A program made the position numbers and the translations under genes. The notes under the pieces were generated by a model, which had not been told where the DNA came from, ran no database searches, and saw nothing but the letters and a program-made list of their open reading frames with translations. A DNA stretch of 64,000 nucleotides from WYEN01 sp049976205 (lineage in GTDB: Archaea; Thermoproteota; Thermoprotei_A; Sulfolobales; AG1). Within the stretch, counting starts at the first letter, position 1, and each line of letters begins with the position of its first letter. Of the stretch, positions 45,011 through 55,036 are shown in pieces. The stretch is taken from positions 44,734-108,733 of the forward strand of contig JBMFIR010000002.1 in assembly GCA_049976205.1 (NCBI GenBank), in the 5' to 3' direction.

Positions 45011-46273
45011 TCAGAATAATTCTCTAATACTACTTTTAAATATTTCTCTTAGAAGATTTGATGCATATCCTCCTTTATCTAGACAAAAATTAATCTCTGA
45101 CCACTCTCTAATCTCTAAGTTATATACTGGAGTTATCAAGTTTCTTTTCATAACTATTTTATTCATACCTACTACTTCTCTAACTCTCTCAGAGAACCAG
45201 ATCGCATTATGTTCAGAGAGTTCTCTCTGAAGTATTTCATATAAGATCTCTTTATAGCCACTATAAATCTTTAGTTTATTACTGCGTTTAATCTCAAAAT
45301 GTAAGTAAGGTATTTTTGTGTCAGTAAAGAAAGTTTTTTGTGTTAATTCTCCGTTCAAAACGTCGTATCCTAAGCCGCTAGATTTCCATCTCTTACTTAG
45401 ATAGTGATTAAAGATATAGGATATGAAGGCTGAGATATAGAATCTTAAGATCTCTCTAGGTATACTACTCAAGATTTTGAGATAATTATTTTCTCCATCT
45501 AGTAATTTTCTACACGTTATTCTCTCGACCCACATCCATTTCTTCTCGCATATTATAGATCTGCATCTCTCAATTAAGTCACAGTTATTATCGGGATAAC
45601 AGATCAAAGTAAAGAAAAAATTCTCGAGATCTCCTTGGAAAAGATATTTGCCTAAAATATGAGTTATACTTCTTTCTACTCCAAATCGTTGATATGAGTA
45701 ATAATTCGGTAAAAATCCTATTTCAGAGATTTTTTCCATGATTTCTTTTAATATTATATTTTGATCCCTCGTTATATCGCGTAGGTTAATACTGAAGCAA
45801 TTTCCTATAAGAAGATTTTTTAAGTTATTCTTAATTCTCCTAGGTAGCAAAGCTACGAACGTTAACTCGATAGATCCCTTATTAATATATGGAATAAAAT
45901 ATTTACTCTCCTGAACAAAAATAAATTGATATGTTTCAGCTGCCTTATCTTTGAGACCGAGGTAAATAATTTCTCGTGTGCCTAAAATTTTTCTCAGAGT
46001 TCTAATGGCCTCAAATGTATCTATATTTCTCTTTTTCAGTAAGTAGAGGTAAAGCGGCCTATTGTAATAATGGTAACTGATGTTATGCTCAGATCCATAT
46101 ATGTATCTAGGTGATGCTAATCCTAATTCATCTAATAATTCATATACTCTAAAAACTTTATCACCGAGTTTCTCAGAAGGTTTTATAAATAATTCTGAGT
46201 TTGTTAAGTAGCACTCCATGCCTAAACTCTTATCTAAATCATATGATGTCTCGAAACACTCTACACTATTCAA
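45011..46273 (-). CDS. truD: tRNA pseudouridine synthase TruD
   Basis: Makes pseudouridine at position 13 of tRNA (Pus7 family). The catalytic Asp is in YLGLKDKAAETYQF and the second signature is YYSYQRFGVERSITHILGKY. I place the start at TTG 46273, with GAGGGT upstream and 10 nt after the pth2 stop; a longer frame runs into pth2. About 420 aa, with the TRUD insertion domain in the second half. Operon with pth2. Confidence 0.92.
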   Translation of the reverse strand: MNSVECFETSYDLDKSLGMECYLTNSELFIKPSEKLGDKVFRVYELLDELGLASPRYIYGSEHNISYHYYNRPLYLYLLKKRNIDTFEAIRTLRKILGTREIIYLGLKDKAAETYQFIFVQESKYFIPYINKGSIELTFVALLPRRIKNNLKNLLIGNCFSINLRDITRDQNIILKEIMEKISEIGFLPNYYSYQRFGVERSITHILGKYLFQGDLENFFFTLICYPDNNCDLIERCRSIICEKKWMWVERITCRKLLDGENNYLKILSSIPREILRFYISAFISYIFNHYLSKRWKSSGLGYDVLNGELTQKTFFTDTKIPYLHFEIKRSNKLKIYSGYKEILYEILQRELSEHNAIWFSERVREVVGMNKIVMKRNLITPVYNLEIREWSEINFCLDKGGYASNLLREIFKSSIRELF

Positions 46274-46283
46274 AAGCAACCCT

Positions 46284-46655
46284 CTAAAGAAGAGGAAGAT
46301 TACCAGATATTTTATCAATAATTCTTGAAGGTGCCGGTCCTGCACCTACAGCGGTTAATGTCCCCGGCTCTAACTCTGTTCTTCCAGCGTCTCTAACCAG
46401 CGAGCAAGGGATCTCTAGAGATACGCATTTCTCGTATAGATCTAGTAGCTTCTTCTCGTTATCAACTTTAACAACTACTTTCTTCATACCCTGAACAATC
46501 CATTCATTAAGCCATTTACGCCACTTATCATTATCGAGACTTTTCAACACAGCGTCAACAGATGCGTGTGCTACTTGAACAGCTAGTTTCCCAGGGCTCA
46601 TCTTAAGATCGCTTCTAACTATTATCGTCTGCTTATACTCTTCTTCTAGGCTCAT
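46284..46655 (-). CDS. pth2: Peptidyl-tRNA hydrolase, Pth2 type
   Basis: Recycles peptidyl-tRNA. 123 aa with the family's start KQTIIVRSDLKMSPGKLAVQ, then VAHASVDAVL, CSLVRDAGRTELEPGTLTAV and GAGPAPSRIIDKISGNLPLL. GGAGAG is close upstream of the ATG, with a TATA-like stretch next to it. truD follows. Divergent from acylphosphatase. Confidence 0.97.
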   Translation of the reverse strand: MSLEEEYKQTIIVRSDLKMSPGKLAVQVAHASVDAVLKSLDNDKWRKWLNEWIVQGMKKVVVKVDNEKKLLDLYEKCVSLEIPCSLVRDAGRTELEPGTLTAVGAGPAPSRIIDKISGNLPLL

Positions 46656-46731
46656 CTTCTCTCCTTTTTATATACTGTAGCAAAACTTATTACCCTCTCT
46701 CATTAAAAATCTTACAGGGTGTATTTCTGTA

Positions 46732-47022
46732 TTGTCTTCTTCTGAAGATTTAAAGAGAGTTGTAGTTAGAGTTAGGGGAATTGTTCAACGTGTAGGATTT
46801 AGATACTGGGTATATAAGGCAGCTGCGAAGAAATCCTTAAAAGGTTTTGTTAAGAATGAGCCTGACGGCTCAGTTCTTATTGTTGCAGAAGGGCCTAAAA
46901 AAGATCTTGAGTACTTAATAGAGATGGCTCGTGAGGGACCTCCGGAAGCTGTAGTAGAAGAGATAGATATTAAGTGGGAGGATTATAAGGGAGAATTTAG
47001 AGATTTCTCAATTGCCTTCTAA
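46732..47022 (+). CDS. acyP: Acylphosphatase
   Basis: Hydrolyses acyl phosphates such as carbamoyl phosphate or 1,3-bisphosphoglycerate. 96 aa; phosphate loop and catalytic Arg in VRGIVQRVGFRYWVYKAA, catalytic Asn in GFVKNEPDGSVLIVAEG. TTG start after a GGTG site. A symmetrical hairpin terminator follows. Confidence 0.96.
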   Translation: MSSSEDLKRVVVRVRGIVQRVGFRYWVYKAAAKKSLKGFVKNEPDGSVLIVAEGPKKDLEYLIEMAREGPPEAVVEEIDIKWEDYKGEFRDFSIAF

Positions 47023-47029
47023 AACTTTT

Positions 47030-47061
47030 AAGAATTTTTCGATCTATAAAAATTCTTTTTT
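47030..47061. terminator. Bidirectional hairpin terminator between acyP and hutH
   Basis: Perfect 10-bp inverted repeat AAGAATTTTT (47030-47039) and AAAAATTCTT (47048-47057) with an 8-nt loop, then TTTT. It lies between two convergent genes and offers U-runs on both strands. Confidence 0.7.
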
Positions 47062-47074
47062 AAGCATTTATTGT

Positions 47075-48607
47075 TTAATATAGAATTTCATTTAATGGTT
47101 TATTTCTTAACTCATTTTCAATTAAATTCTCGAGTTTATTTCTTGCTTCATTAATTAATTTTCCAAGTTCATAATTCCATAGATCTTTTTCAATAAGTTC
47201 TTTTATTTCCTTGACAAATCTTTTGACACTAGAGCTTATGTAATCAATTTTATCTCTAAGGATCAAGGCTTTACTACCTATGAGATACTCTATAGAAGCT
47301 ATGTACATACCTAGATCCAGTGCCTCAAACATTTTTAGACTAGAGTTATAGGAGTTGCTGACATGATCCTCTTGAGAGGCTGAGGTTGGTGTCGTGAAAA
47401 TACTTGATGGATAAAGTAAAGAGGATATTCTATTCAATAAGGAAACCATTGTGTATTGCGAAATCATGTATCCAGTATCAGACCCCTTAGTCAAGAAGGG
47501 AGGTAGACCTCTACTTAATTTAGGATCAAGCATGCTAAAAACTCTTCTCTCACTCTGAGCCAGGGCTTGGAAAAGAGGTGTTGATAAACTCTCCACAGCA
47601 CTTGTTACATATATTCCGTAGAAATTTCCTCCGCTAACGCATTTCTCACCGTCGAATATTGGATTATCCGTTGATGAATTTAATTCTGTATTAATAATGC
47701 TCCTCGAAAATTTAAGAACATCGTAGAAATTACCAAGTACTTGTGGAATTGTTCTGAAGCTATATCTATCCTGAAGAATAGTACTTCTATTAATTGAGGA
47801 GTCTGATAATAATTCTCTTATGATCTTTGATATAAGCCCTACTCCTGTCTGCTTTTTGGCTTCACTGACGGATTTCGAGAAAGGTTCAAGAGGAGAAGCC
47901 ATTGCCTCAAGAGATATTGCAGAGGTTATTATAAGTGAGGCAAGTAGCTTATCAGCCATATATAACACGTGTGAGGCTATTGAGAGGCTCATAGCAGTGT
48001 TATTAATCAGGCTTAAGGGATCTTTTACATCTATTCTAGGGATCTTAATATTCTCTTGTTCAAAAACTTCTTTAGAGGGTTTAGTGACACCCTTCTCATC
48101 AATAACAGAACCTTCACCATAAATTGCTAATGCTATATAAGACATTGGAGCAAGATCTCCGCTAGCACCTAAGGAACCGTATCTGGGAACTAGAGGGGTT
48201 ATATTTCTATTGATCATTTCTACTAAAACACTTATTATCTCTGGAGAAACTGCTGAGTATCCTAAACTGAGTTGTTTAGCTAATGCAATCATTGCGCCTC
48301 TGACAAATTCTCTAGGTAAATATTCTCCTACACCGGCGGCATGTTGCCTTAGTACTATTCTGTAAATCTCCGAGAGATCTTTTTGAGAGATCTTTGTTTC
48401 TAATTGAGCGCCCAAACCAGTTGTTACACCGTAACACTCCCCTCTACCTATATATTCTAAGAACTTCTCTCTGGCTCTCGATAACTTATCTACGATAGAA
48501 GGATCTATAAATATTCTATAAGTATCACAACTCGCTATTAAAACCACATCGCGATAACTCAGCGCTCTGCTTAAATTAATTTCCTCATGAGAACAACTTA
48601 TAATCAT
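47075..48607 (-). CDS. hutH: Histidine ammonia-lyase HutH
   Basis: First step of histidine breakdown: histidine to urocanate and ammonia. 510 aa with the self-forming MIO triad Ala148-Ser149-Gly150 in PRYGSLGASGDLAPMSYIAL and catalytic Tyr59 in GECYGVTTGLGA. QDRYSFRTIPQVLG and STDNPIF are standard HAL/PAL segments; the family's tyrosine-lyase relatives are less likely given the hut genes next door. AGGA lies before the ATG. Its own unit, divergent from hutG. Confidence 0.95.
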   Translation of the reverse strand: MIISCSHEEINLSRALSYRDVVLIASCDTYRIFIDPSIVDKLSRAREKFLEYIGRGECYGVTTGLGAQLETKISQKDLSEIYRIVLRQHAAGVGEYLPREFVRGAMIALAKQLSLGYSAVSPEIISVLVEMINRNITPLVPRYGSLGASGDLAPMSYIALAIYGEGSVIDEKGVTKPSKEVFEQENIKIPRIDVKDPLSLINNTAMSLSIASHVLYMADKLLASLIITSAISLEAMASPLEPFSKSVSEAKKQTGVGLISKIIRELLSDSSINRSTILQDRYSFRTIPQVLGNFYDVLKFSRSIINTELNSSTDNPIFDGEKCVSGGNFYGIYVTSAVESLSTPLFQALAQSERRVFSMLDPKLSRGLPPFLTKGSDTGYMISQYTMVSLLNRISSLLYPSSIFTTPTSASQEDHVSNSYNSSLKMFEALDLGMYIASIEYLIGSKALILRDKIDYISSSVKRFVKEIKELIEKDLWNYELGKLINEARNKLENLIENELRNKPLNEILY

Positions 48608-48703
48608 TGGATATTCCTAAGGATAACTTTATTTACACATCTAAAAACATATTCTATAGAAATAGTATGCTTCTTAGCCATAATAACATGAGGTGTTGTG
48701 TAA

Positions 48704-49636
48704 ATGTTTAAGTGGGAGGATCTCAAATATTTATTGGTGGAAGAAACAAGATCTTTTATAAAAGATCCTGAGGATATTAGGTTAAGAGATATAATCAAAA
48801 AACCTGAGCAGTGTGACACGAATTGTATATGTTTAATAGGATATCCGTGGGATTGGTCAACAGCGGGTTATCCAGGATCGAGATACGCGCCTAGCGTGCT
48901 TAGAAAATACTTGTATGAAATCTGTGTATCAGAAGATTTGTGTATATGTGATTTTGGGGATGTAAATATTGCCTCGGGTGACCAAGATACTAGCGAATAT
49001 AGACTACGGGAGGTTTTGAAGAGAATCATTGGTGTTTGTAAAGGATTCGTTGTTTTAGGAGGAGATCATTCTTTAAACAGAGTAGTTCTCGACGAGATAC
49101 TTAAGAAAATAGGTGAAGTAACCTTCGTAATGTTTGATGCACACCTAGATATGAGGAAAATTAGTGAAGGCAGATCCTCGGGTACCCATTTAAGGGATAC
49201 CATAGATCGATACAATGCAAATATTGAGGTGGTCATTGTGGGTTTTAGACGAAGGTATAATCCTAGCTACATGATAGAGTACGCTGAGAAGAGAGGCATC
49301 TCTCTGATTGACATAGATATGATTAAGAATAATCTCGACAGTGCTAGGGATCTGATCTCTGAGAAAGTAAGAGGAAAAAAAGTTTATGTATCTATAGACG
49401 CAGATTCCTTGGACCCTTCTCAGTGCCCAGGTGTAAACGCAATAGTTCCAGATGGGCTATTCATCAGAGAGATCCTAGATCTAATTAAATTAATCGGATC
49501 CGAGAGTAGAGAGTTGATTGGAGCAGATCTTGTTGAAGTTGTCCCAAGTAGAGATTTTAATGATATATGTTCTAGAAATATGGCTTATATAGGATACGAA
49601 GTTATTAGAAACATTCATATTTTTAAGAACCGCTAG
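48704..49636 (+). CDS. hutG: Formimidoylglutamase (arginase/ureohydrolase family)
   Basis: Last step: N-formimino-glutamate to glutamate and formamide. 310 aa ureohydrolase with both Mn sites: GGDHSLNRVV, VMFDAHLDMRK and VSIDADSLDPSQCPGVNAIV. Agmatinase and arginase share this fold; the call rests on its place between hutH and hutI-hutU. ATG with GAGGTGTTG upstream. Its 3' end overlaps hutI by 14 nt, tail to tail. Confidence 0.85.
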   Translation: MFKWEDLKYLLVEETRSFIKDPEDIRLRDIIKKPEQCDTNCICLIGYPWDWSTAGYPGSRYAPSVLRKYLYEICVSEDLCICDFGDVNIASGDQDTSEYRLREVLKRIIGVCKGFVVLGGDHSLNRVVLDEILKKIGEVTFVMFDAHLDMRKISEGRSSGTHLRDTIDRYNANIEVVIVGFRRRYNPSYMIEYAEKRGISLIDIDMIKNNLDSARDLISEKVRGKKVYVSIDADSLDPSQCPGVNAIVPDGLFIREILDLIKLIGSESRELIGADLVEVVPSRDFNDICSRNMAYIGYEVIRNIHIFKNR

Positions 49637-50873
49637 AGTAAAGTATTTCTCCTTTCTTTATAACGTATCTTATTAAGTCTCTTCTTCTTTCATATCCAAT
49701 AAATCTGTAGCTCGGAAGATCCCAGATAATAAGATCAGCTAAATACCCGCGTTGAATAGATCCTCTATATCTTAGATTTAATGCGTAGGCAGCGTTGATA
49801 GTCACACTAGCTATTAAATTTGCTGGTGGAAGAGAGAAGTATATAGCCCCTAGATTCAAAACATCGATCATGTCCAGATTCATTATCGCGGGTGAGTGAT
49901 CTGTTGCTAACGCCATTATTACCTTATTCTTCATCATAGTCTCGACATCTGGTCTTCTCTTAGCTATATACATAGCTGTTGTTGGAGATAAGGTAACTAC
50001 TATGTCTCTCCTACCTATCTCTTCAATAATGTTTTTAGGTGTGTGATTAAGGTGATCAATTGTTCTACATCCTAACTCTACGCCTATATCGCTACAGCCA
50101 ATATATGATAACTCGTCGGCGTGTAGTCTAAGGATAAGACCATTCTCTTTAGCTACTGTTAAGATCCTTTTGGTCTCCTCAGGGGTAAAAGCTCCTATGT
50201 CGCAGAAAACATCAACGAAAGATACTCCTAGTGATTTTGCCTCAGGGATCAGCTTCTTGGTAAACAGATCTATGAAAATTTCTCTATTGGCGCCTGGTGG
50301 TGGAACATGGGCTAGTAGAGTAGGTACTACATCAATTTCTGATAATTCCTTGAATAAGTTTAACGTCTCTAATAGCAAGATCTCGTGTTCAATGTCTACT
50401 CCATAACCAGACTTAATCTCAGCTGTTGTGACACCACCCTTAATCAGTCTCTTAGTTCTTTCAAAGAGGAGATCTAATAGTTCCTCTTTTGAAGCATTAG
50501 AGGTTTCTCTCATTGTTCTAATGATTCCTCCTCCACGAGAAAGTATCTCATTGTATCTTTCGCCAAGAGATAGCTTCTCGAATTCTTCTTCTCTAGATCC
50601 TTTATAGATTAAGTGTGTGTGGATATCTATAAAACCAGGTGTGACGAGACTATTTTCAGCGTCAATCACTTGTTTAGCGGAGAATCTAGATAAATCTTTC
50701 TTCTCACCTACATACACTATTAATCCTTTTTTGATCGCTATAAAGCCATCGTAGACTATACCTATGTCCTCAGCTCTGGCGTAGCCTCTCACGATTCTTG
50801 GTAGAGTAGCTATTTCTGAGATATTTACTATAAGTGTATCTACTTTATAGAAAGTTGGCACCCACTGAATCAC
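49623..50873 (-). CDS. hutI: Imidazolonepropionase HutI
   Basis: Third step: 4-imidazolone-5-propionate to formiminoglutamate. 416 aa amidohydrolase: metal HxH in FIDIHTHLIYKGSREEEFEK, KSGYGVDIEHEILLLE, LRLHADELSYIG and ALATDHSPAIMNLD. The GTG start overlaps the hutU stop by 4 nt (GTGA), so the two are coupled. Confidence 0.95.
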   Translation of the reverse strand: MIQWVPTFYKVDTLIVNISEIATLPRIVRGYARAEDIGIVYDGFIAIKKGLIVYVGEKKDLSRFSAKQVIDAENSLVTPGFIDIHTHLIYKGSREEEFEKLSLGERYNEILSRGGGIIRTMRETSNASKEELLDLLFERTKRLIKGGVTTAEIKSGYGVDIEHEILLLETLNLFKELSEIDVVPTLLAHVPPPGANREIFIDLFTKKLIPEAKSLGVSFVDVFCDIGAFTPEETKRILTVAKENGLILRLHADELSYIGCSDIGVELGCRTIDHLNHTPKNIIEEIGRRDIVVTLSPTTAMYIAKRRPDVETMMKNKVIMALATDHSPAIMNLDMIDVLNLGAIYFSLPPANLIASVTINAAYALNLRYRGSIQRGYLADLIIWDLPSYRFIGYERRRDLIRYVIKKGEILYSSGS

Positions 50874-52579
50874 TTGATCATTGGCGCCTTAATCCTTTTC
50901 TCCTTAATTATTCTGATAGATGTCTCGTAGCCGGCGTCGGCGTGTCTCACAACTCCTATGCCAGGATCCACTGTAAGTACTCTCTCAGCTCTCAGATCAC
51001 TTTCTCTACTCCCGTCGAGTATTAGACCTAAACCAGCATGTATACTATAACCTATCCCAACACCTCCGCCGTGGTGAACACATACCCACGTGGCACCTGC
51101 TGAGGCATTTAATAAAGCATTTAGTATAGGCCAATCAGCTATAGCATCTGAGCCATCCTTCATACCCTCGGTCTCTCTATATGGTGAGGCAACAGATCCT
51201 GTGTCAAGATGATCTCTGCCGATCCATATAGGTCCTATGATACCTCTTCTAACTAGTTCATTTATTCTTAGACCAAATCTCGATCTTTCTCCGTACCCAA
51301 GCCAGACGACTCTTGCTGGTAGTCCCTGGAACCTAACGAATCTTCTCGCATTCTCGATCCATCTAACCAGTCTCCTATTATCACTAAACATATTAATGAC
51401 CTCGTCGTCTAGAACCTCTATATCTTTGGGATCTCCGATCAGAGATGTCCATCTGAATGGTCCTCTACCCTCCTCAAACATTGGTCTTATATATGCCTGG
51501 ACAAATCCTGGGAACGCGAAGGCTTCTTGGAAACCTGCTTCATAAGCCATTTTCCTAATATTGTTTCCATACTCAAAAACAACAGATCCTCTCTTCATGA
51601 AACCTACCATAGCTTCTACTTGTCTCCTCATGCTCTCCATACTCATCCTCTTATATCTCTCAGGATCTCTTTTCCTCAACTCTTCTGCTTCTTCAACACT
51701 TATTCCCGAGGGAACATAGCTCAATGGGTCATGTGCGGGGGTCTGATCTGTCACTACATCTGGTTTAAATCCTTCTTTATATAATTGCCAATATATGTCA
51801 GAGGCGTTTCCCAAGAGACCTATTGAGTATCCCTCACCTCGTTCTAGATATCTATGTGCCAGATCAAGAGCTTTATCTAGGCTATCAGTCCAGGTATCTA
51901 AGTAGCCGAATCTTATTCTTCTCTCAATCATTCTCTTATCAACTTCAACAACTATTGCTACACCACCATTCATCTTAACAGCTAGTGGCTGAGCACCACC
52001 CATCTCTCCTAAACCTGCTGTTAAGACTAATTTACTTTCTAAACTACCTCCGAAATGATTCTCTGCTGCGAAGGCAAATGTTTCGTAGGTTCCTTGTAGA
52101 ATACCTTGAGTACCTATATACGCCCAACAACCAGCTGTCATTTGCCCAAACATTGTTAAGCCTTTTGCCTCAAGCTCTCTGAAGTAATCCCAATCAGCCC
52201 ACTTAGGAACCAGTAGAGCATTAGCCATAACAATTCTAGGGGCGAGTCTATGAGTCTTGAATACGGCAACAGGCTTCCCGCTTTGAATAACTAGCGTCTC
52301 ATCACTCTCCATAGTCAGTAAAGTATCGACTATAGCCTCAAAAGCCTCCCAACTCCTACAGGCCTTGCCAGTGCCTCCGTACACTATAAGATTCTTCGGA
52401 TCCTTAGCAACATCAGGATCAAGAACATGAAATAGCATTCTCAAAGCTCCCTCGATCTGCCAATCCCCACTATCAACATGAAGATCTCTTCCTCTTATGG
52501 CTCTAATAGTTCTCGTAGAAGGATCATAGTAGCCTTTCTCAATAAGTTTTTTTATAGGTCTCTCAGAATACGAGATCAA
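50870..52579 (-). CDS. hutU: Urocanate hydratase HutU
   Basis: Second step: urocanate to imidazolonepropionate, using tightly bound NAD as an electrophile. The TTG at 52579 (ISYSERPIKKLIEKGYY, about 570 aa) has GGGGAG 5 nt upstream. NAD-binding loop TAGLGEMGGAQPLAVKMNGG, plus QMTAGCWAYIGTQGILQGTY, VTDQTPAHDPLSYVPSG and the C-terminal HHGGGVGIGYSIHAG. Glu replaces the second Gly of the usual GLGGMGGAQP. First gene of hutU-hutI. Confidence 0.96.
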   Translation of the reverse strand: MISYSERPIKKLIEKGYYDPSTRTIRAIRGRDLHVDSGDWQIEGALRMLFHVLDPDVAKDPKNLIVYGGTGKACRSWEAFEAIVDTLLTMESDETLVIQSGKPVAVFKTHRLAPRIVMANALLVPKWADWDYFRELEAKGLTMFGQMTAGCWAYIGTQGILQGTYETFAFAAENHFGGSLESKLVLTAGLGEMGGAQPLAVKMNGGVAIVVEVDKRMIERRIRFGYLDTWTDSLDKALDLAHRYLERGEGYSIGLLGNASDIYWQLYKEGFKPDVVTDQTPAHDPLSYVPSGISVEEAEELRKRDPERYKRMSMESMRRQVEAMVGFMKRGSVVFEYGNNIRKMAYEAGFQEAFAFPGFVQAYIRPMFEEGRGPFRWTSLIGDPKDIEVLDDEVINMFSDNRRLVRWIENARRFVRFQGLPARVVWLGYGERSRFGLRINELVRRGIIGPIWIGRDHLDTGSVASPYRETEGMKDGSDAIADWPILNALLNASAGATWVCVHHGGGVGIGYSIHAGLGLILDGSRESDLRAERVLTVDPGIGVVRHADAGYETSIRIIKEKRIKAPMIK

Positions 52580-52694
52580 AAGAACTCCCCAAAATAAATA
52601 TTTCAATTAAGAAATATAGATAAAAAAGAGGATCTTTAAATTAATTAATGTATCTTTGACACAGAACCATATTATCAAGCATATATTAAATTCA

Positions 52695-52770
52695 TGCGGC
52701 GGCCGGGATTCGAACCCGGGATCTCCGGCGTGGCAGGCCGGCGTCCTAAACCAGGCTAGACTACCGCCGC
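52695..52770 (-). tRNA. tRNA-Gly (GCC)
   Basis: Acceptor GCGGCGG/CCGCCGC, anticodon stem CCGGC/GCCGG with loop CTGCCAC (anticodon GCC), T arm CCGGG-TTCGAAT-CCCGG, discriminator A. 76 nt, no intron, CCA not encoded (unlike tRNA-Asn in this window). An AAATATATATTT box at about 52797-52808 is the likely promoter. Confidence 0.97.
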
Positions 52771-52821
52771 CAATTCTATTTTATAAAATACTGGGGAAAT
52801 ATATATTTATCTTCTAATGAT

Positions 52822-53070
52822 TCACGCTAGAATAACCGTTGCTAGGTAGTGAACAGCTACTTGGGTCACGGAGTATCTCCAGAAGCCATGTTTTCTGTAT
52901 CTTGATATGTAACCAACTGGTATAAGTCCTGCTAACATTATTATCGTTGATATAAGTGCATAGTGTAGAACATCTAGTGCAATATTTACCCTAATGAGAT
53001 CGTATATCCACGCTGTTACTATTCCAGCTAATACTCTTATTAAAAAGAGCTTGTAATCAATTTTAATCAT
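52822..53070 (-). CDS. Small membrane protein, unknown
   Basis: 82 aa with three likely membrane helices (FLIRVLAGIVTAWIYDLI, YALISTIIMLAGLIPVGY, VTQVAVHYLATVILA) and a basic loop YRKHGFWRY. I recognise no family. It lies between tRNA-Gly and the Rqc2 homologue, divergent from the latter by 38 nt. ATG start. Confidence 0.6.
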   Translation of the reverse strand: MIKIDYKLFLIRVLAGIVTAWIYDLIRVNIALDVLHYALISTIIMLAGLIPVGYISRYRKHGFWRYSVTQVAVHYLATVILA

Positions 53071-53108
53071 TTTCTTTCACTAGTGACTTATTTAATATGG
53101 ATATATAG

Positions 53109-55031
53109 TTGAAATCAATGAATTGGATTGATCTAGCGGTATTAATCCGGGAGATATCCACTGCTTTAAGAGACTCTATAATAGATAATATTTATCTAGA
53201 TAAAGTAAATGATGTAATGATTCTTAGGCTCCGAGAACTTAGTGGCGATAAGAAATATCTCGTCATGAAACCGGGATCATTTATATATTTAACAGATCAG
53301 TATGTGCACAGAGAAAGTCTCTCGAAAGAAAAATCCTCACTAAAGAGAAATATCATGAATTGTAGACTGAAAAATATTACTCAGATGCCATGCGAGAGAA
53401 TAATTGACCTAGAGATTAGTTGTGGAGCCAGCAATTACATTCTAACGATTGAGATTATTCCTAGAGGAGTAGTTGTTCTCAGAGATCATAATAACAAGAT
53501 CCTTTATATATCAAGATCTTTAAAAACTAAAGACAGAATTCTTCGCGTGGGGGGTATTTACCAATATCCGCCAAGACCACAAGGCTCTCTATGTGATCAA
53601 GATATAAACTCAAGAATCAATAGTCTGAGGAAAGGCTATGATTTAATAAGAGGACTAGTAATTGGATTAGGAGTACCTTCTTATATCGCTGAGGATTTTA
53701 TCAAGAGATATAATGTAGATGTGAGCAAAGACCCTAAGAAAATAAGTAGTGAAGAGCTTAGAGATCTGATCTTAAAGCTCCAAGAATTTGTAGATCAAAT
53801 TATAATGAGTCCTACCCCATGTATAGTTTATGATAAAGAGAATAGACCCATTGAATATTATGTATATAAACCTCTAGACAAGGAATGTGTTTCTATGCCG
53901 AGATTTGATGAGACTCTGAGTAAGTATTTTAACTGGTATTTAATCAGCGGATCCAGCCATGATAAGGGTTTAGATGAGGAGAAAAGGATCTTAGAAAAAT
54001 TATCTATAGAATACAGACTCGCAGAGGAGCAACTTAAGAAACTAAAACAATTCAAAGAATTCATTGAGAGTAACTATCTTGATCTTGAGGAGACATTTAA
54101 TTGTTATAGAAGACACCTAGGTGATAAAATTATAGAATGTGTCAGTAGGTTCAAGGATCTTGAAATGATTCCGCAGAATAAAAAGGTTGTAGTGAAATCA
54201 GGTGATTTAATATATGAAATGGATCTGAGTAAGGAGTTTAGAGATAATTACATAGAGATCGCTAAGGAGATATCACAGCTTGAGAAGAGATTAGAGAGAA
54301 TAGAACTTGAGCAAACTAAGATAAAAGAGAGAATTAGAGAGTTAGAGGAGAGGATTAAATTAGAACAAGAGGTCAATAGGATCAAGAGTGAAAGAAAATT
54401 TCAATGGTTTGAGAGATTTCACTGGATAATAACATCTGAGAATCTATTAGCTATAGGGGGGAAAGACGCAGATCAGAATGAGGCTATTGTGAAAAAGTAT
54501 ATGGAGGACAAAGATCTGTTCTTTCACGCTGATATTCAAGGAGGCTCAGTATTCGTGTTGAAAAATGGATTATACGCCGGCGAGAGAAGTATTAAGGAAG
54601 TAGCTCACTTAGCAGCTTGTTATAGCAAGGCTTGGAAAGGTGGCTTAGGCTCTATTGATGTTTTTTATGTAGAAAGTTCACAAGTTTCTAAAAAACCACC
54701 CTCGGGAGAGTACTTATCTAAAGGATCTTTTATGATCTATGGGGAGAAACATTGGGTGAGAAGTGTTGAGTTAAAACTCGGGTTAGGTATAGAGATTGTG
54801 GATAATAGATATCCAAGAGTTGTTGTTGGGCCACCTGATTATGTGGCTAATAAGACAAAGATTTACTCAATTATTGTTCCAGGAGATCATAGTGCTAGAG
54901 AGATTGCTGAAGAATTAATTAAGAGGTGGCTGAGTAAACATCAAGAATACTCGATAATGATTAAAGCGATTGATCTTGAGGAGATTATATCAAGGATACC
55001 GGGTAAATCTAGGATCATATATGTGAATTAA
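53109..55031 (+). CDS. NFACT-family protein, archaeal Rqc2/NEMF/RqcH homologue
   Basis: Ribosome quality-control factor that binds 50S with peptidyl-tRNA. 640 aa: NFACT-N domain (about 1-210), helix-hairpin-helix-like part, a coiled coil at about 380-430 (LEKRLERIELEQTKIKERIR) and NFACT-R (KKYMEDKDLFFHADIQGGSV, VAHLAACYSKAWKGG). NFACT-C, the eukaryotic addition, is absent as is normal in archaea. Whether it makes Ala tails is unknown. Confidence 0.9.
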   Translation: MKSMNWIDLAVLIREISTALRDSIIDNIYLDKVNDVMILRLRELSGDKKYLVMKPGSFIYLTDQYVHRESLSKEKSSLKRNIMNCRLKNITQMPCERIIDLEISCGASNYILTIEIIPRGVVVLRDHNNKILYISRSLKTKDRILRVGGIYQYPPRPQGSLCDQDINSRINSLRKGYDLIRGLVIGLGVPSYIAEDFIKRYNVDVSKDPKKISSEELRDLILKLQEFVDQIIMSPTPCIVYDKENRPIEYYVYKPLDKECVSMPRFDETLSKYFNWYLISGSSHDKGLDEEKRILEKLSIEYRLAEEQLKKLKQFKEFIESNYLDLEETFNCYRRHLGDKIIECVSRFKDLEMIPQNKKVVVKSGDLIYEMDLSKEFRDNYIEIAKEISQLEKRLERIELEQTKIKERIRELEERIKLEQEVNRIKSERKFQWFERFHWIITSENLLAIGGKDADQNEAIVKKYMEDKDLFFHADIQGGSVFVLKNGLYAGERSIKEVAHLAACYSKAWKGGLGSIDVFYVESSQVSKKPPSGEYLSKGSFMIYGEKHWVRSVELKLGLGIEIVDNRYPRVVVGPPDYVANKTKIYSIIVPGDHSAREIAEELIKRWLSKHQEYSIMIKAIDLEEIISRIPGKSRIIYVN

Positions 55032-55036
55032 TGTAT

